Shown: positions 39,118 to 47,806 of the stretch, piece after piece
Numbering within the stretch: position 1 is the stretch's first letter
How the letters are laid out: each line of letters starts with the position of its first letter
The notes under the pieces: model-generated
The model's database searches: none
The model's input: the letters and a program-made list of their open reading frames with translations, nothing else
What the model was told of the DNA's origin: nothing
Source of the DNA: Fulvivirga maritima
GTDB lineage: Bacteria > Bacteroidota > Bacteroidia > Cytophagales > Cyclobacteriaceae
NCBI RefSeq assembly: GCF_021389955.1
Contig: NZ_CP089980.1
Location: 5,513,001 to 5,577,000 of the forward strand
Direction of reading: 5' to 3'
Length of the DNA: 64,000 nt
Made by a program: the position numbers and the translations under genes

Positions 39118-39654
39118 ATGAAAAATCTGAAATCATTCAAAACCAACCTTAACCATTTATTCGGTCTTTTTCTTATTGGTATTACCCTTTCATTGGGTGC
39201 CTGCCAAGAACAAGATCAGGTAGTACCACAAGCTGAACCAGTAGCTGTAGAAGCTGATCAGCAGGGAGACGTTCATGAAGAAAATGCACCTTTTCTACGA
39301 CAACAAGAGAGTCTTGGCGGACATACTATAGAAAGGCATGTGGCAAAATCTGACTCATATTTGAGAAACCGTTTAAACACCAGTAACATTAGCGCAGCCA
39401 GTACATTCTATGAGCTCAACCAGGCAGGACAGGTAATTGTAAATGCAATTAATGCCAATAGTAACAGTATAAACAACTGGAAAAATGGCAGTAGCTCTAG
39501 AATTTCTTTTACTTACACACACCATAGAGCCATAGGCAAAATACTATATCGTGGTAGTAGCAGCCCAGTAGCTTCAAGCAGATTTTTGGTAGTATTGCAG
39601 AAAAAATCCAGTGCTCCTAATGGCTATTATGTATTAACTTCTTATCCGAATTAA
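39118..39654 (+). CDS. Lipoprotein with C-terminal CdiA-CT RNase A-like toxin domain
   Basis: The protein has 178 residues. A lipobox (SLGAC, Cys29) ends the signal peptide, then an acidic linker (about 30-62). Residues about 63-178 match the bacterial RNase A-like toxin domain first described in CdiA tips: GGHTIERHV near the start, AASTFYE in the middle, and NGYYVLTSYP at the end. The catalytic set proposed for the E. coli domain (His, Arg 11 residues on, Thr and Tyr two apart) maps to His74, Arg85, Thr174 and Tyr176. The carrier is unusual: no Rhs, CdiA filament or VgrG, just a lipoprotein signal. The next gene looks like its immunity protein. Assigned from remembered motifs. Confidence 0.78.
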   Translation: MKNLKSFKTNLNHLFGLFLIGITLSLGACQEQDQVVPQAEPVAVEADQQGDVHEENAPFLRQQESLGGHTIERHVAKSDSYLRNRLNTSNISAASTFYELNQAGQVIVNAINANSNSINNWKNGSSSRISFTYTHHRAIGKILYRGSSSPVASSRFLVVLQKKSSAPNGYYVLTSYPN

Positions 39655-39715
39655 ATAAAAACCAAAATTACGGTTTAGAAATGCATATATCTGTATAAGA
39701 AGTAATTACAAAACA

Positions 39716-39756
39716 TATTGAGGTGCTTACCATTCATTTTGTTGAGCACCTCAATA
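39716..39756 (+). promoter_or_regulatory. Hairpin between toxin and immunity genes
   Basis: The 12-base arms 39716-39727 and 39745-39756 (TATTGAGGTGCT) pair perfectly around a 17-base loop. No T-run follows on the plus strand. It may be an attenuator or mRNA-processing site that sets different levels of toxin and immunity. It also covers the upstream GTG at 39723, arguing against that start. Confidence 0.55.
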
Positions 39757-39806
39757 ACACTAAACACCCCTACTCCATATACCTGAATTCGGCCTTTTTA
39801 ATACAT

Positions 39807-40091
39807 ATGACCTTCGAACAAAAGTACCCTTTCACCTTTCAATTCTTTGCCAGCTACTTTCCCGAAGCCGACCTTGACGGCCTTACAGATCAGGAAGTAG
39901 TACATCAGTTCACACAGCAAAACCCACCAGAAGTAATTCAGCAAACCCTGGATGAGCTCCATCTACTCATAAATGACAACAGCTCCTGGCCAGAAGCTCT
40001 TAGCACCGCTAATCGCTACTTCCCGAACAACTCAGAAATTCAATCATGGCTAGAAATGATTAAGAATCAATTGATTGAGAGAACAAGCTAG
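39807..40091 (+). CDS. CdiI-like immunity protein for the RNase A-like toxin
   Basis: The protein has 94 residues from the ATG at 39807. The frame also opens at a GTG at 39723, but those residues fall inside the hairpin and lack similarity to the family. The pattern FASYFPEADLDGLTDQEVV, with DELHLL further on and a C-terminal helix, is like the small all-helical CdiI_2-type immunity proteins found beside RNase A-like CdiA tips. It has no signal peptide, as expected if the RNase acts in the cytosol. It lies 152 bases downstream of the toxin gene and directly before a repeat block. Confidence 0.7.
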   Translation: MTFEQKYPFTFQFFASYFPEADLDGLTDQEVVHQFTQQNPPEVIQQTLDELHLLINDNSSWPEALSTANRYFPNNSEIQSWLEMIKNQLIERTS

Positions 40092-40099
40092 ATTTTGGA

Positions 40100-40660
40100 A
40101 TGCAGCACTTCAATTGCCTACGAAGGACAGTTCGAGATTGCTACACTTCATTGCATTCGCAATAACCATTATAATTTTAAGTACCATAATCATTATCGTA
40201 ATCCCGGACGTAACGGAGTGGAGAGCCGGGGTCTTAATGATCATGTAGTGCTAACTGAGCAGAGAGATTCCTGATATCATTCCGCTATGCTGCATGATTC
40301 AGGAATGACGCCATATCTTATCTGGTTATTACGAGGAAGGTATGACGAAGTAATCTCGTGACTATGGAATGCTGGCTACAATAGACTGTAGTAGTAACTT
40401 CGAGATTGTTTCATTCCGCTTCGCCGCATTTGCAATTACTAGTATAATTATAAGTTACTATAATCATTATCGTCATCCCGGCCGTAACGGAGTGAAGAGC
40501 CGGGATCTCGCTGATCAAGTACTGCTAAAGGAACAGTGAGGCGAGTTTCATACCGTGACGGAGACACTCGTGATTCTTTAGAAAGTTCGTAGTTGCAGAC
40601 TACGAACAACTAGTTAGCTAAAACCAAAATAGGCACAAGTGGACATTTGCGCCAGTTTGG
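40100..40660 (+). repeat. Composite repeat block, C(part)-A-B-C-A-D-E
   Basis: The modules are a C remainder (40130), A (40196), B (40267), C (40330), A (40472), D (40552) and E (40630). Module E is a hairpin with CAAGTG and CACTTG arms (GGCACAAGTGGACACTTGCG). This is one of the clearest examples of the full A-B-C-A-D-E order. It lies between the CdiI-like gene and a frameshifted lipoprotein gene. Confidence 0.85.
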
Positions 40661-40672
40661 GTGCTGCACTTG

Positions 40673-41258
40673 CTAAAGGTCGCAATTCTTGAAATACGGT
40701 AATAGATCTAAAACTCTCAACGACGGCGTCACTAAAATCTTGTTAGGTTTCGTTTTATCTATAAAACAATACCATGACAATTCGGAAATAATCTGATATT
40801 CTTTTATATCTTCAGTTGCATAATAACCATCAGAGTCCACTTCAACTATTAGGTTATACTCTTTAAGAGTTTGCCTAACCTCTTCGTAGTTATATTCATA
40901 AAAATCAGAATAATGGAATGTGACTAAAAAAAAAACTTTCATCATTAACAATTGTATAGTGAAAGGGCATATCTTGGTTTTCAATCGGCCTGATAAAAGA
41001 ACTTACAGATAATACATAGATATTGTCACACCCTTTATAGCTATACTGATGCTTAATAGTTACATAAACAGTATCTACTTTTAAGTCATTATCACTAATA
41101 ATCGACTTCACATATCTAAGTGCAAGACTGTCAGCTTTATCTACAAAATATTGTTCATTAAGCTGCCCCTGAGATCTACAAGAACTTGAGACAAACATCG
41201 CTATTAAAAAGATGCTAAAAAGGACTGATTTTTTCTCCATTCCACAGGTTATATTCAA
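40673..41258 (-). pseudogene. Lipoprotein gene split by a frameshift at an A10 run
   Basis: Two overlapping frames belong together. 41258-40905 encodes a signal peptide with lipobox (VSSSC), then LNEQYFVDKADSLALRY. At the run of ten A residues (40926-40935; T on the coding strand) the sense continues in another frame (FYEYNYEEVRQTLKEYN to the stop at 40673). Corrected, it would be a lipoprotein of about 195 residues of unknown family. Met7 (MEKKSVLF) is the better start. It lies between repeat blocks next to toxin genes, so it could be an orphan periplasmic immunity protein; nothing more can be said. Confidence 0.6.
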
Positions 41259-42074
41259 AAGTTATATGTCTCCCCAAAAACTGGTTCAAGGTAATAAGAA
41301 AATCTGGCGCAAACCCTCTTGTGCATCCAAATTATAAATTTGACTAATATTCCATTTGCTATACTTCTACCTTTTACTTCAAGAAATATGAAGGCTGCAC
41401 TAGGTTCAAGCAATGTATAAGTTCTAGGCCATTTTTGAGATCGAAAAATAGAAATAGACAGCCAAAACCAAGAACACCCAGAAGCACTTGAAACATTCAA
41501 GAAACTATTGTCTTAGACTGTGATATTTTTGATAAGTATGATAAACATGATTTCAAAAGATTTTTATATGATTGATCATCCCCAGCTGGTTCAAGGTAAT
41601 AAGAAAATCTGGCGCAAAACCGCTTGTGCCTCTAAATTATAAACTTGACTAAAAACCAACATCACACCGTCATCCCGGCCGCAACGAAGTGAAGAGCCGG
41701 GATCTTACTGATCAATACTACTAAGTGAACAGTGAGATTCCTGATATCATTCCGCTATGCTACATGATTCAGGAATGACGGCCTATCCTATCTGGTAATT
41801 ACAAGGAAGGTATGACGAAGTAAGCTTAAAGCAATGGAATGTAGACTGCAATGAGCTGCATTTTATCATAGACATATACTTGTATATCAACCGTCACAAA
41901 ACACACTATAAACAAAACCCTTAATTCGTATTATCTCAAAAATACCCACCGCACCTAATTGACTTAAAGAGATTATTTATTTAACTTATTATAGATTCCT
42001 TGTTCAACCCAAAACCCCAAGAAATCATTTGAAATACCTCATTTCAAAATCATTAATTACCTAAAACTAACATT
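41259..42074. other. Repeat-rich intergenic region upstream of sdpC-like gene
   Basis: Two copies of module G (41275-41345 and 41585-41650; CTGGTTCAAGG, AAAATCTGGCGCAA, TTGTGC, TAAATTATAAA) bracket about 240 bases in which short gene-like traces can be read on the plus strand (for example CDIFDKYDKHDFKRFLYD before a stop near 41574). These are probably the tail of a lost gene. Then follow A (41670), B (41727) and C (41800). The last 200 bases are plain AT-rich sequence, presumably the promoter and leader of the gene at 42075. Confidence 0.55.
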
Positions 42075-42845
42075 ATGATAAACTCATTTAAAAACTTTGC
42101 AAAAAGTTCAATTGCAATATTTTCTCTTTTAGTACTAACCACAAGTTGTAATGACAGTGACCAATCTGCACAATCAGATTCGGTAAAAGATTATAGCGGA
42201 GAAGAAATTTTCAATGCTATATTTTTCATGGAAGGTGAACTGGCTAACTCCATAGACGTGCTTAAGCCTGGCGTTGATCAGCTGCAAGCGGCTACTCAGG
42301 ATGAGACCGTAGAAGTTGATTATCAATACTTCAAAACAGAGATCATGGGAACAATTCACGAATTGGATCCTCAGTTTTTCAGCAAATTTGCTGAGAACAT
42401 GAAGTCTGAAAATCTATATGAAGTAGAGATGGGACTTAATAATGCTCGTCAGATGTTTAAAGCTGCCGGTTTAGCTTCTGAGTATGGAGACTATTTCAAA
42501 ATTATGCAGGAGATAGACTCTAAAAAAGTGAATCTTAACGATTCACGTATTAAAAACCTAAACTTTAACAATGCTGAAGATGTAGAAAAGCTGGCTCAAA
42601 TATTCAAAGAAGACTACGATATTGATTTTGCTAATTTTGACTCTACCGTAGGCAGAGGACAGTGTGTATTTGCCTTTGGCGCCTTAGCGGTAACAGCTGT
42701 AGTTGCTGGTAATGTGGCTGTAGTAGTAAATGCCGTATATGCTGGTAACGTGAACTGGTCAGTAAATTGGAAAATACCTATTTCTCCTGCAGATGATTTC
42801 AATGATGCCCTAGTGGCTCAGTTATCAGAAAAAAGTCTGAGCTGA
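42075..42845 (+). CDS. SdpC-family antimicrobial peptide precursor (lipoprotein form)
   Basis: The protein has 256 residues. A lipobox (LTTSC, Cys25) is followed by an acidic, helical pro-region (about 26-195). Then comes a strongly hydrophobic segment (about 197-224, beginning QCVFAFGALAV and ending VVVNAVYAG), and a polar tail. SdpA- and SdpB-like genes follow, so this is the toxin precursor of an SDP (sporulation-delaying protein) type system, in which a hydrophobic peptide is cut out of SdpC and collapses the membrane potential of rival cells. Only one cysteine (Cys197) lies in the hydrophobic part, so the intramolecular disulfide of Bacillus SDP cannot form. The assignment rests on operon context more than on direct similarity. 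Confidence 0.7.
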   Translation: MINSFKNFAKSSIAIFSLLVLTTSCNDSDQSAQSDSVKDYSGEEIFNAIFFMEGELANSIDVLKPGVDQLQAATQDETVEVDYQYFKTEIMGTIHELDPQFFSKFAENMKSENLYEVEMGLNNARQMFKAAGLASEYGDYFKIMQEIDSKKVNLNDSRIKNLNFNNAEDVEKLAQIFKEDYDIDFANFDSTVGRGQCVFAFGALAVTAVVAGNVAVVVNAVYAGNVNWSVNWKIPISPADDFNDALVAQLSEKSLS

Positions 42846-42883
42846 TTGATTTGGGTTAAGCAATGAATCATATATTGTGGTTT

Positions 42884-42910
42884 GGAATTATGCCTGTCGG
42901 CATTAATTCC
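42884..42910 (+). terminator. Attenuator-like hairpin between sdpC-like gene and sdpAB
   Basis: The stem GGAATTATGCC/GGCATTAATTCC has a four-base loop and one bulge, followed by TTTCCACTTTTTTC. It would end most transcripts after the precursor gene and leave lower expression of the processing genes. Confidence 0.65.
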
Positions 42911-42945
42911 TTTCCACTTTTTTCAAACTTAAAAAATCAATCATC

Positions 42946-43023
42946 ATGAAACCTATTCCTAAACCTACCTCCTACCCCTTTATAAAATTCTTTTATCATT
43001 TAGCCAATGTCACTATACTATGA
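42946..43023 (+). CDS. Small ORF (25 aa) overlapping sdpA start
   Basis: ATG at 42946 opens a 25-residue frame (MKPIPKPTSYPFIKFF) whose TGA overlaps the sdpA ATG (ATGA, 43020-43023). It begins 36 bases after the attenuator hairpin and is co-oriented. The exact overlap suggests a translated leader that couples ribosomes into sdpA. Lack of a known homologue leaves it uncertain. Confidence 0.45.
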   Translation: MKPIPKPTSYPFIKFFYHLANVTIL

Positions 43024-43559
43024 AGAAAAATATCTCGATTATTCTGATATGGAGCTTCTGGATATTTATGGCGTTAATGCTCACCCGAATATATAATACA
43101 CCAGACTACAAGCTACCCTATCCCGTTAAAAAGCTTTCAATGTCCATGTTTCCTCAAGGTTGGGGCTTCTTCACCAGAAACCCACAAGAAGGAATTACAG
43201 AAGCCTACGCTATAGAAAATAATACACTTAAAAACATCACCATAAAAAATGCGTCTGCCCAAAATCTATTTGGTTTCTCCAGAAACGCCCGTTTTGTAAG
43301 TATAGATGTAGCTATTTTGCTTGAATACCTACCTGAAGATAAATGGACTTCCGGCAAGGGAGATTTTAAAGATCACCTACCCAAAGAAACTGTAAAAATT
43401 GAGGTGGATCGGTCTATCCAACATTTTCCTGATGGTGAATACCTTATTTATCGCTATGAGCCCATTTCATTTTTGTGGGCAGGCAAAAATCAGGAGCATT
43501 ACAGGCCCTATAGAGTTATGCGTATAGCACTTAAATACACTAAACCTGACCCTTCATGA
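43020..43559 (+). CDS. sdpA: SdpA family antimicrobial peptide maturation protein
   Basis: The protein has 179 residues. An N-terminal membrane helix (about 5-23) is followed by the conserved SdpA motif SMFPQGWGFFTRNPQE (about 42-57). In Bacillus, SdpA (soluble) and SdpB (membrane) are both needed to turn secreted SdpC into the active SDP peptide. The stop overlaps the true sdpB start (ATGA at 43556-43559), so the two are translationally coupled. The FPQGW-FFTRNP motif makes this a confident family call, although the system is best known from Firmicutes. Confidence 0.85.
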   Translation: MKKNISIILIWSFWIFMALMLTRIYNTPDYKLPYPVKKLSMSMFPQGWGFFTRNPQEGITEAYAIENNTLKNITIKNASAQNLFGFSRNARFVSIDVAILLEYLPEDKWTSGKGDFKDHLPKETVKIEVDRSIQHFPDGEYLIYRYEPISFLWAGKNQEHYRPYRVMRIALKYTKPDPS

Positions 43560-44498
43560 ATACCTACGCAAAAAACGTTCATACCAATATCTACGGATTG
43601 GCCAGAGTCTCTCATGGCCTTAAGCCTACTGATCACCTTTTTGTTTTCAGACAACGGCAGAAGCTTTCCCAATGAACTATTCTCGCCGTCTCACGATACC
43701 CTCTCATGGAACTTCTTCGCTATCATGGGGCATAATAACCTTACTCTGTCAGTGGTTATTGCCTGCGTTATATTATTATGGGTTATTTCCGGATATTTAC
43801 CACAGCTCAGCTGCTTGCTACACGCCTGGATAGCCATCAGCTACTTCAACGTGGCCCTGGTCATTGAAGGCGGAGATCAGATAGCTCAGATCTTAAGCAT
43901 ATTCATCATTCCTATTGCCATTACCGATCCAAGGCTCAATCACTGGTATGCACCAGACCAAACATTTTTCAAAAGGCCTGGCTTCTTTCTGCGCTACTTT
44001 GCTTACTCCAGCGCTCTGATTATACAATTGCAAATGAGCTTGCTGTACTTCTTTGCTTTTGTAGACAAGTTTGGTGTAGACGAGTGGAGAAATGGAACTG
44101 CATTTTATTACTGGTTTAACCACACTCCTTTCGGAGCAGATGATTGGCTCAGAAGCCTCTTTGGTTGGGTCGTAGCCGATCCGTTTTTAGGTAGAGTATT
44201 AGACTGGGGTGTATTAGCACTAGAAGCGGCTCTCTTTGCTGCCATTTTTATGGAGCAAAAGAAGAAAAGGCGAATGCTGTATGCGGCCATAATCTTTCAC
44301 TTTGCCATCATTCTGGTACATGGACTAGGCTCTTTCTTCTTCGCCATGACTGCAGGACTCATTCTATACCTCCACCCGGTTGATCATGAGTTTTCCTGGT
44401 CTGCTATTGTTGATTCCATTAAAGGACTTAGAACAAAAAACCCAACATTGCTTATGACCAATAAGCTATCCCGAATACTCAGTAGGAGTAATCAGTGA
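43556..44498 (+). pseudogene. sdpB: SdpB family membrane protein (HTTM-like) with apparent +1 frameshift near its N-terminus
   Basis: Read from the ATG at 43556, the protein starts NTYAKNVHTNIYGLARVS, the typical SdpB beginning (NVYGLAR), but then leaves frame. The remainder from 43614 (MALSLLITFLF) runs in another frame to 44498. One base in the TCTCTC stretch at about 43608-43613 separates them; removing it gives one 313-residue protein. It has about six to seven membrane helices of the vitamin-K carboxylase/HTTM type (for example LSCLLHAWIAISYF). SdpB works with SdpA to mature the SdpC toxin. The start overlaps the sdpA stop, supporting 43556. Translation from 43614 alone would lose the first amphipathic part, so function depends on whether the indel is real. 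Confidence 0.8.
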
Positions 44499-44504
44499 GT
44501 TAAA

Positions 44505-45280
44505 AGAAGATACCAACAACGAAGTGAAGTGCAGGGATCTCACTGATCTGATAGTGCTAACAGAACAGTGAGATTCCTGATATCATTCCGCTATGCTGCA
44601 TGATTCAGGAATGACGTCTTACCCTATCTGGTGATTATGAGGAAGGTATGACGAATTAATCTCGGGACTATGGAATGCAGGCTACAATAAACTGTAGTAG
44701 TAATTTCGAGATTGCTTCGCTGTATTTACAATGACTAATTGCTGAAAATATAAACCAACATCAAAACGTCATCCCGGCCGTAACGAAGTGGAGAGCCGGG
44801 ATCTTACAGATCAAGTAGTGCTGGCTGAGCAATGAGTGGGTTTTGATACTATTTCTAAGACATTAGTGATTCTTAGAAAGTTCTTAATAGCAGACCTCAC
44901 ACAACTAAATAACTGAAAACAAAATTGGCACAAGTGGACACTTGCGCCAGTTTCACTTTTTTATATGCTTAGACCAGATGGGGAATGATGTCATATCCTA
45001 TCTGGTGATTGCGAGGAAGGTATGACGAAGTAATCTCGGGACTATGGAATACAGGCTGCAATGGACTGTAGTAATAACTTCGAGATTGCTTCGCTGTATT
45101 TACAATGACTGATTGCTGAAAGTATAAACCAACATAAAACCGTCATCCCGGCCGTAACGAAGTGGAGAGCCGGGATCTCGCTGATCAGTACTGCTAACTG
45201 AACAGTGAAGTGGTTTTAATACCGTGTCGGAGACACTCGTGATCATTGGAAAGTTAGTAGTACAGACTACGAACAACTAG
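44505..45280 (+). repeat. Composite repeat block A-B-C-A-D-E-C-A-D
   Basis: The modules are degenerate A (44520), B (44570), C (44630), A (44768), D (44850, diverged), E (44935), C (44998), A (45140) and D (45222). The part 44998-45280 is nearly identical to 49311-49594, which points to a recent duplication or conversion between two sites in the Rhs cassette array. The final D module ends five bases before the stop codon of the gene at 45286. Confidence 0.85.
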
Positions 45281-45285
45281 GGTAC

Positions 45286-45828
45286 TTAACTTCCCTCTAC
45301 ATAATCAAACAGATAAAGTTTCTGTTCCGATAAATCAAAAAAGAACTTGTAATAATAAAAATTATAAGAATAAGTTACAGATTTTCTAACGTCATAATAT
45401 CCAGCAAAAAAAATTGAATCTGAATTATGCAATGCAGAAATTAATTGTGATACATAAATGTCATTTTTAGTTTGATTAGCATCTTGTATCTCTTTAATTA
45501 GCCTCACTTTATTCTCGTCACTTAATTCATTTAAATTTATCCATTTTAATGTATTCATATCATCTGAATTTTTAGGATACCCATCTAATTTAACATTAAT
45601 TATAGAATCAGGTAAACTAACAGAATATATTGTTACCTCATCCAGAACCCCTTTAAAAGATTTTTTTTGAGACAAAACACAATAGTCAGGTAAAATCTGA
45701 TTTTTCAAATCATTCGAACATGAAATGCAAAGAATCATTAATATGGAACAAAAAAACCTATATATCATATCTGATTTAGGTTTAATAACAAGATAATAGG
45801 GTAAAAGAATCCTCCTTCTATTCTTCAT
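45286..45828 (-). CDS. Immunity-like lipoprotein of Rhs cassette 1
   Basis: The frame has 180 residues from 45828, but the better start is Met21 (ATG at 45768, MIYRFFCSILM), which gives a normal lipoprotein signal with lipobox CISC. The mature part is about 140 residues, of no family I know. It begins directly after (overlapping by 4 bases) the toxin-tip frame of cassette 1, the position of immunity genes in Rhs/CDI systems. A lipoprotein would protect in the periplasm, so the cognate toxin would act there or on the envelope. The gene ends where a D repeat module begins. Confidence 0.6.
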   Translation of the reverse strand: MKNRRRILLPYYLVIKPKSDMIYRFFCSILMILCISCSNDLKNQILPDYCVLSQKKSFKGVLDEVTIYSVSLPDSIINVKLDGYPKNSDDMNTLKWINLNELSDENKVRLIKEIQDANQTKNDIYVSQLISALHNSDSIFFAGYYDVRKSVTYSYNFYYYKFFFDLSEQKLYLFDYVEGS

Positions 45829-46885
45829 AAGTTACCCCCTGGCTTAGGTTTGGTTATATGAATAGTACCTGTTCCATATCCCATGAAATTAAAAGGCACA
45901 GGGTTACTTGCTCCAAATCCAGTAATCTTTTTAAAAAGTCCAATATTAAAATCAAAACCATCAAAGCCTCCACCATATCGAGGACTGTTTTTAAGACTAA
46001 TAGTCCCTTTATGCCTATCTAAAAGGTTAACTCTTAAGGTTCCGTATACCCTTGACATAGTATTATTCTCTCGATGGCCTCCATGGAATACTTGAATCAG
46101 TTATATGAGTATCAAAAAAAGCAAAAAAGTTTACTTGTGTAAAGGTACCCCCCTTAAAATCTGACACAGAAAAAGTACTAGCTTTAAAACCCATTTTACT
46201 TATATCAACATATAATGGCTGACCACTGCCACCACGGTACCATTCTTCAGCTTCCGATAATGTAACTATACCATCCCAATCAGGTCTCGAAGGAAGAGTT
46301 AGAAGATGAGAAACCACGCTTTTCATTGCTCCATCAGATAATGAAGTAAGGGCATCCGTAAAAAATGAACCTCCATTATTAAGGATCGAACTCTGGCTCA
46401 TGCCATTTGTAAATGCACCATCATAAATAATAGCTTCACCTTGCAACCCAAACTCATCAACTCCTCTAAATATACCGTCTGAACCGTAAACTGGATTTAA
46501 TCCTCCTGTAGGATCAATATTATTAATAGGATTATTCCCATTGCCGTTGTATGGGCTGGCATATTGTCTCATGGGATCAGTGCTAATCCACCTGCCCGTA
46601 ACAGGATCATACATCCTTAATTCAAAACTATTCCAGCCGGTCTCTTCATCTTCTTCTGCAAAATTACCCTGGTAGCCATATCTAAATTCTTCACGGGTAA
46701 TGTCTTTTCTTCCATGGTTAAACCAAAGGGATAGAAATCTGAGCCGGCTACTACGTTACCGAGGGTATGGGTTACTTTAAGGTCATCAAAATAAACATCC
46801 ATATCTTGCTGGTCTTCGTTAGAAACGTAAATATAGATAAATCCTGGTTTTTCTATGGTTACATCTAACTCAGTTTTTGAAAGTA
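45825..46885 (-). pseudogene. Orphan Rhs core end plus toxin tip, cassette 1 (two frameshifts)
   Basis: A 3' fragment of an Rhs gene runs from about 46885. It begins with KPGFIYIYVSNEDQQD and VYFDDLKVTH, then SDFYPFGLTMEE. A single-base loss at 46705-46708 shifts the frame, after which YGYQGNFAEEDEETG, RMYDPVTGRW and NNPINNIDPTGG are read; this is the conserved RHS-associated core. The variable tip follows (LNPVYGSDGIF onward). A second shift near 46066-46072 (GAGAGA on the coding strand) separates ...WRPSRE from MSRVYGTLRVNLLDRHKG, which ends at 45825. The tip is unknown to me. No start or upstream Rhs repeats exist; the 5' end abuts a repeat block. It is probably a silent cassette or decayed orphan. 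Confidence 0.75.
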
Positions 46886-47330
46886 TAAACCACCCCTCCT
46901 GCCGTAATGAAGTTGAGCCAGAATCTTAATCACCCGTACTACTGGCTTAGCAGTGAGATTCCTGATATCATTCCGCTATGCTACATGATTCAGGAATGAC
47001 GTCATATTCTATCTGGTAATTACGAGGAAGGTATGACGAAGTAAGCTTGAAGCAATGGAATGCAGACTGCAATAGACTGTAGAAGTAACTTTGAGATTGC
47101 TTCGCTGTATTTACAATGACTAATTGCTGAAAGTATAAACCAACATTAAACCGTCATCCCGGCCGTAACGAAGTGGACAGCCGGGATCTCGCTGATCAGT
47201 ACTGCTAGCAGAACAGTGAAGTGGTTTTAATAATGTGTAGGAGACACTTGTGATCATTGGAAAGTTAGTAGTCACAGACTACGGATAACTGAAAACAAAA
47301 ATAGGCACAAGTGGACACTTGCGCCAGTTT
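46886..47330 (+). repeat. Composite repeat block A-B-C-A-D-E between cassettes 1 and 2
   Basis: The modules are degenerate A (46905), B (46955), C (47020), A (47151), D (47232) and E (47300). The left junction with the Rhs fragment (after CTCAGTTTTTGAA) is the same as that at 48785, so cassettes 1 and 2 share their breakpoint. The right end encodes the last residues of the membrane protein at 47265. Confidence 0.85.
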
Positions 47331-47804
47331 GGGGAATTTGTATATATTAAAACCCGTATTTTTCGACTCAAAATTCATATGATTACATAATATTTTAGCT
47401 AAATTTTTAGATGAAAAAATTACAATTGAACCGTATAAGAAAAAAACTAAAGTATTGGCTATTACCCTAAAAATTATATTAAATTCCATTTTCCGAATAA
47501 ATTTAATGACCAGCTCAAAACCTATAAAAAAATTTATATTCCACATTGTAATTAGTTCATCTATCGCTCCGTTATTTATAATATAATAATCATAAGAAAT
47601 AAATAATAATTGTAAAATTGAAACAAATAATGGATAAAACCAGAATCTATATTTTTTTAAAAAAAACCATCCAAGGGTAAAAACAAAAGAAATTATTAGA
47701 GTAGGAATCCAGCCAAATGAAGAGGACGTATAAAACAAGTTTATACTTAAATTTATAGCTAAATTAATACTCGTAAGAATAATTATCACAATAAAATTAT
47801 ACAT
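47265..47804 (-). CDS. Membrane immunity-like protein of Rhs cassette 2, tail replaced by repeat
   Basis: The protein has 179 residues and about four hydrophobic helices (FIVIIILTSINLAINLSINL at the start). It begins two bases after the stop of the cassette-2 toxin tip, the usual immunity position. The last 22 residues (from about KLAQVSTCAYF) are encoded by repeat modules E and D, so the original C-terminus has been lost. A membrane location suggests a partner toxin acting in the envelope or inner membrane. No known family. Confidence 0.6.
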   Translation of the reverse strand: MYNFIVIIILTSINLAINLSINLFYTSSSFGWIPTLIISFVFTLGWFFLKKYRFWFYPLFVSILQLLFISYDYYIINNGAIDELITMWNINFFIGFELVIKFIRKMEFNIIFRVIANTLVFFLYGSIVIFSSKNLAKILCNHMNFESKNTGFNIYKFPKLAQVSTCAYFCFQLSVVCDY

Positions 47805-47806
47805 TA

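Noticed and set aside
41255-41500. 81-codon minus-strand ORF
   Set aside because: It runs through repeat module G and has no protein-like pattern or plausible start context.
43614-44498. ATG at 43614 as the true sdpB start
   Set aside because: The conserved SdpB N-terminus (NIYGLAR) lies upstream in another frame, and the ATG at 43556 overlaps the sdpA stop, so 43614 is an internal Met after an indel.
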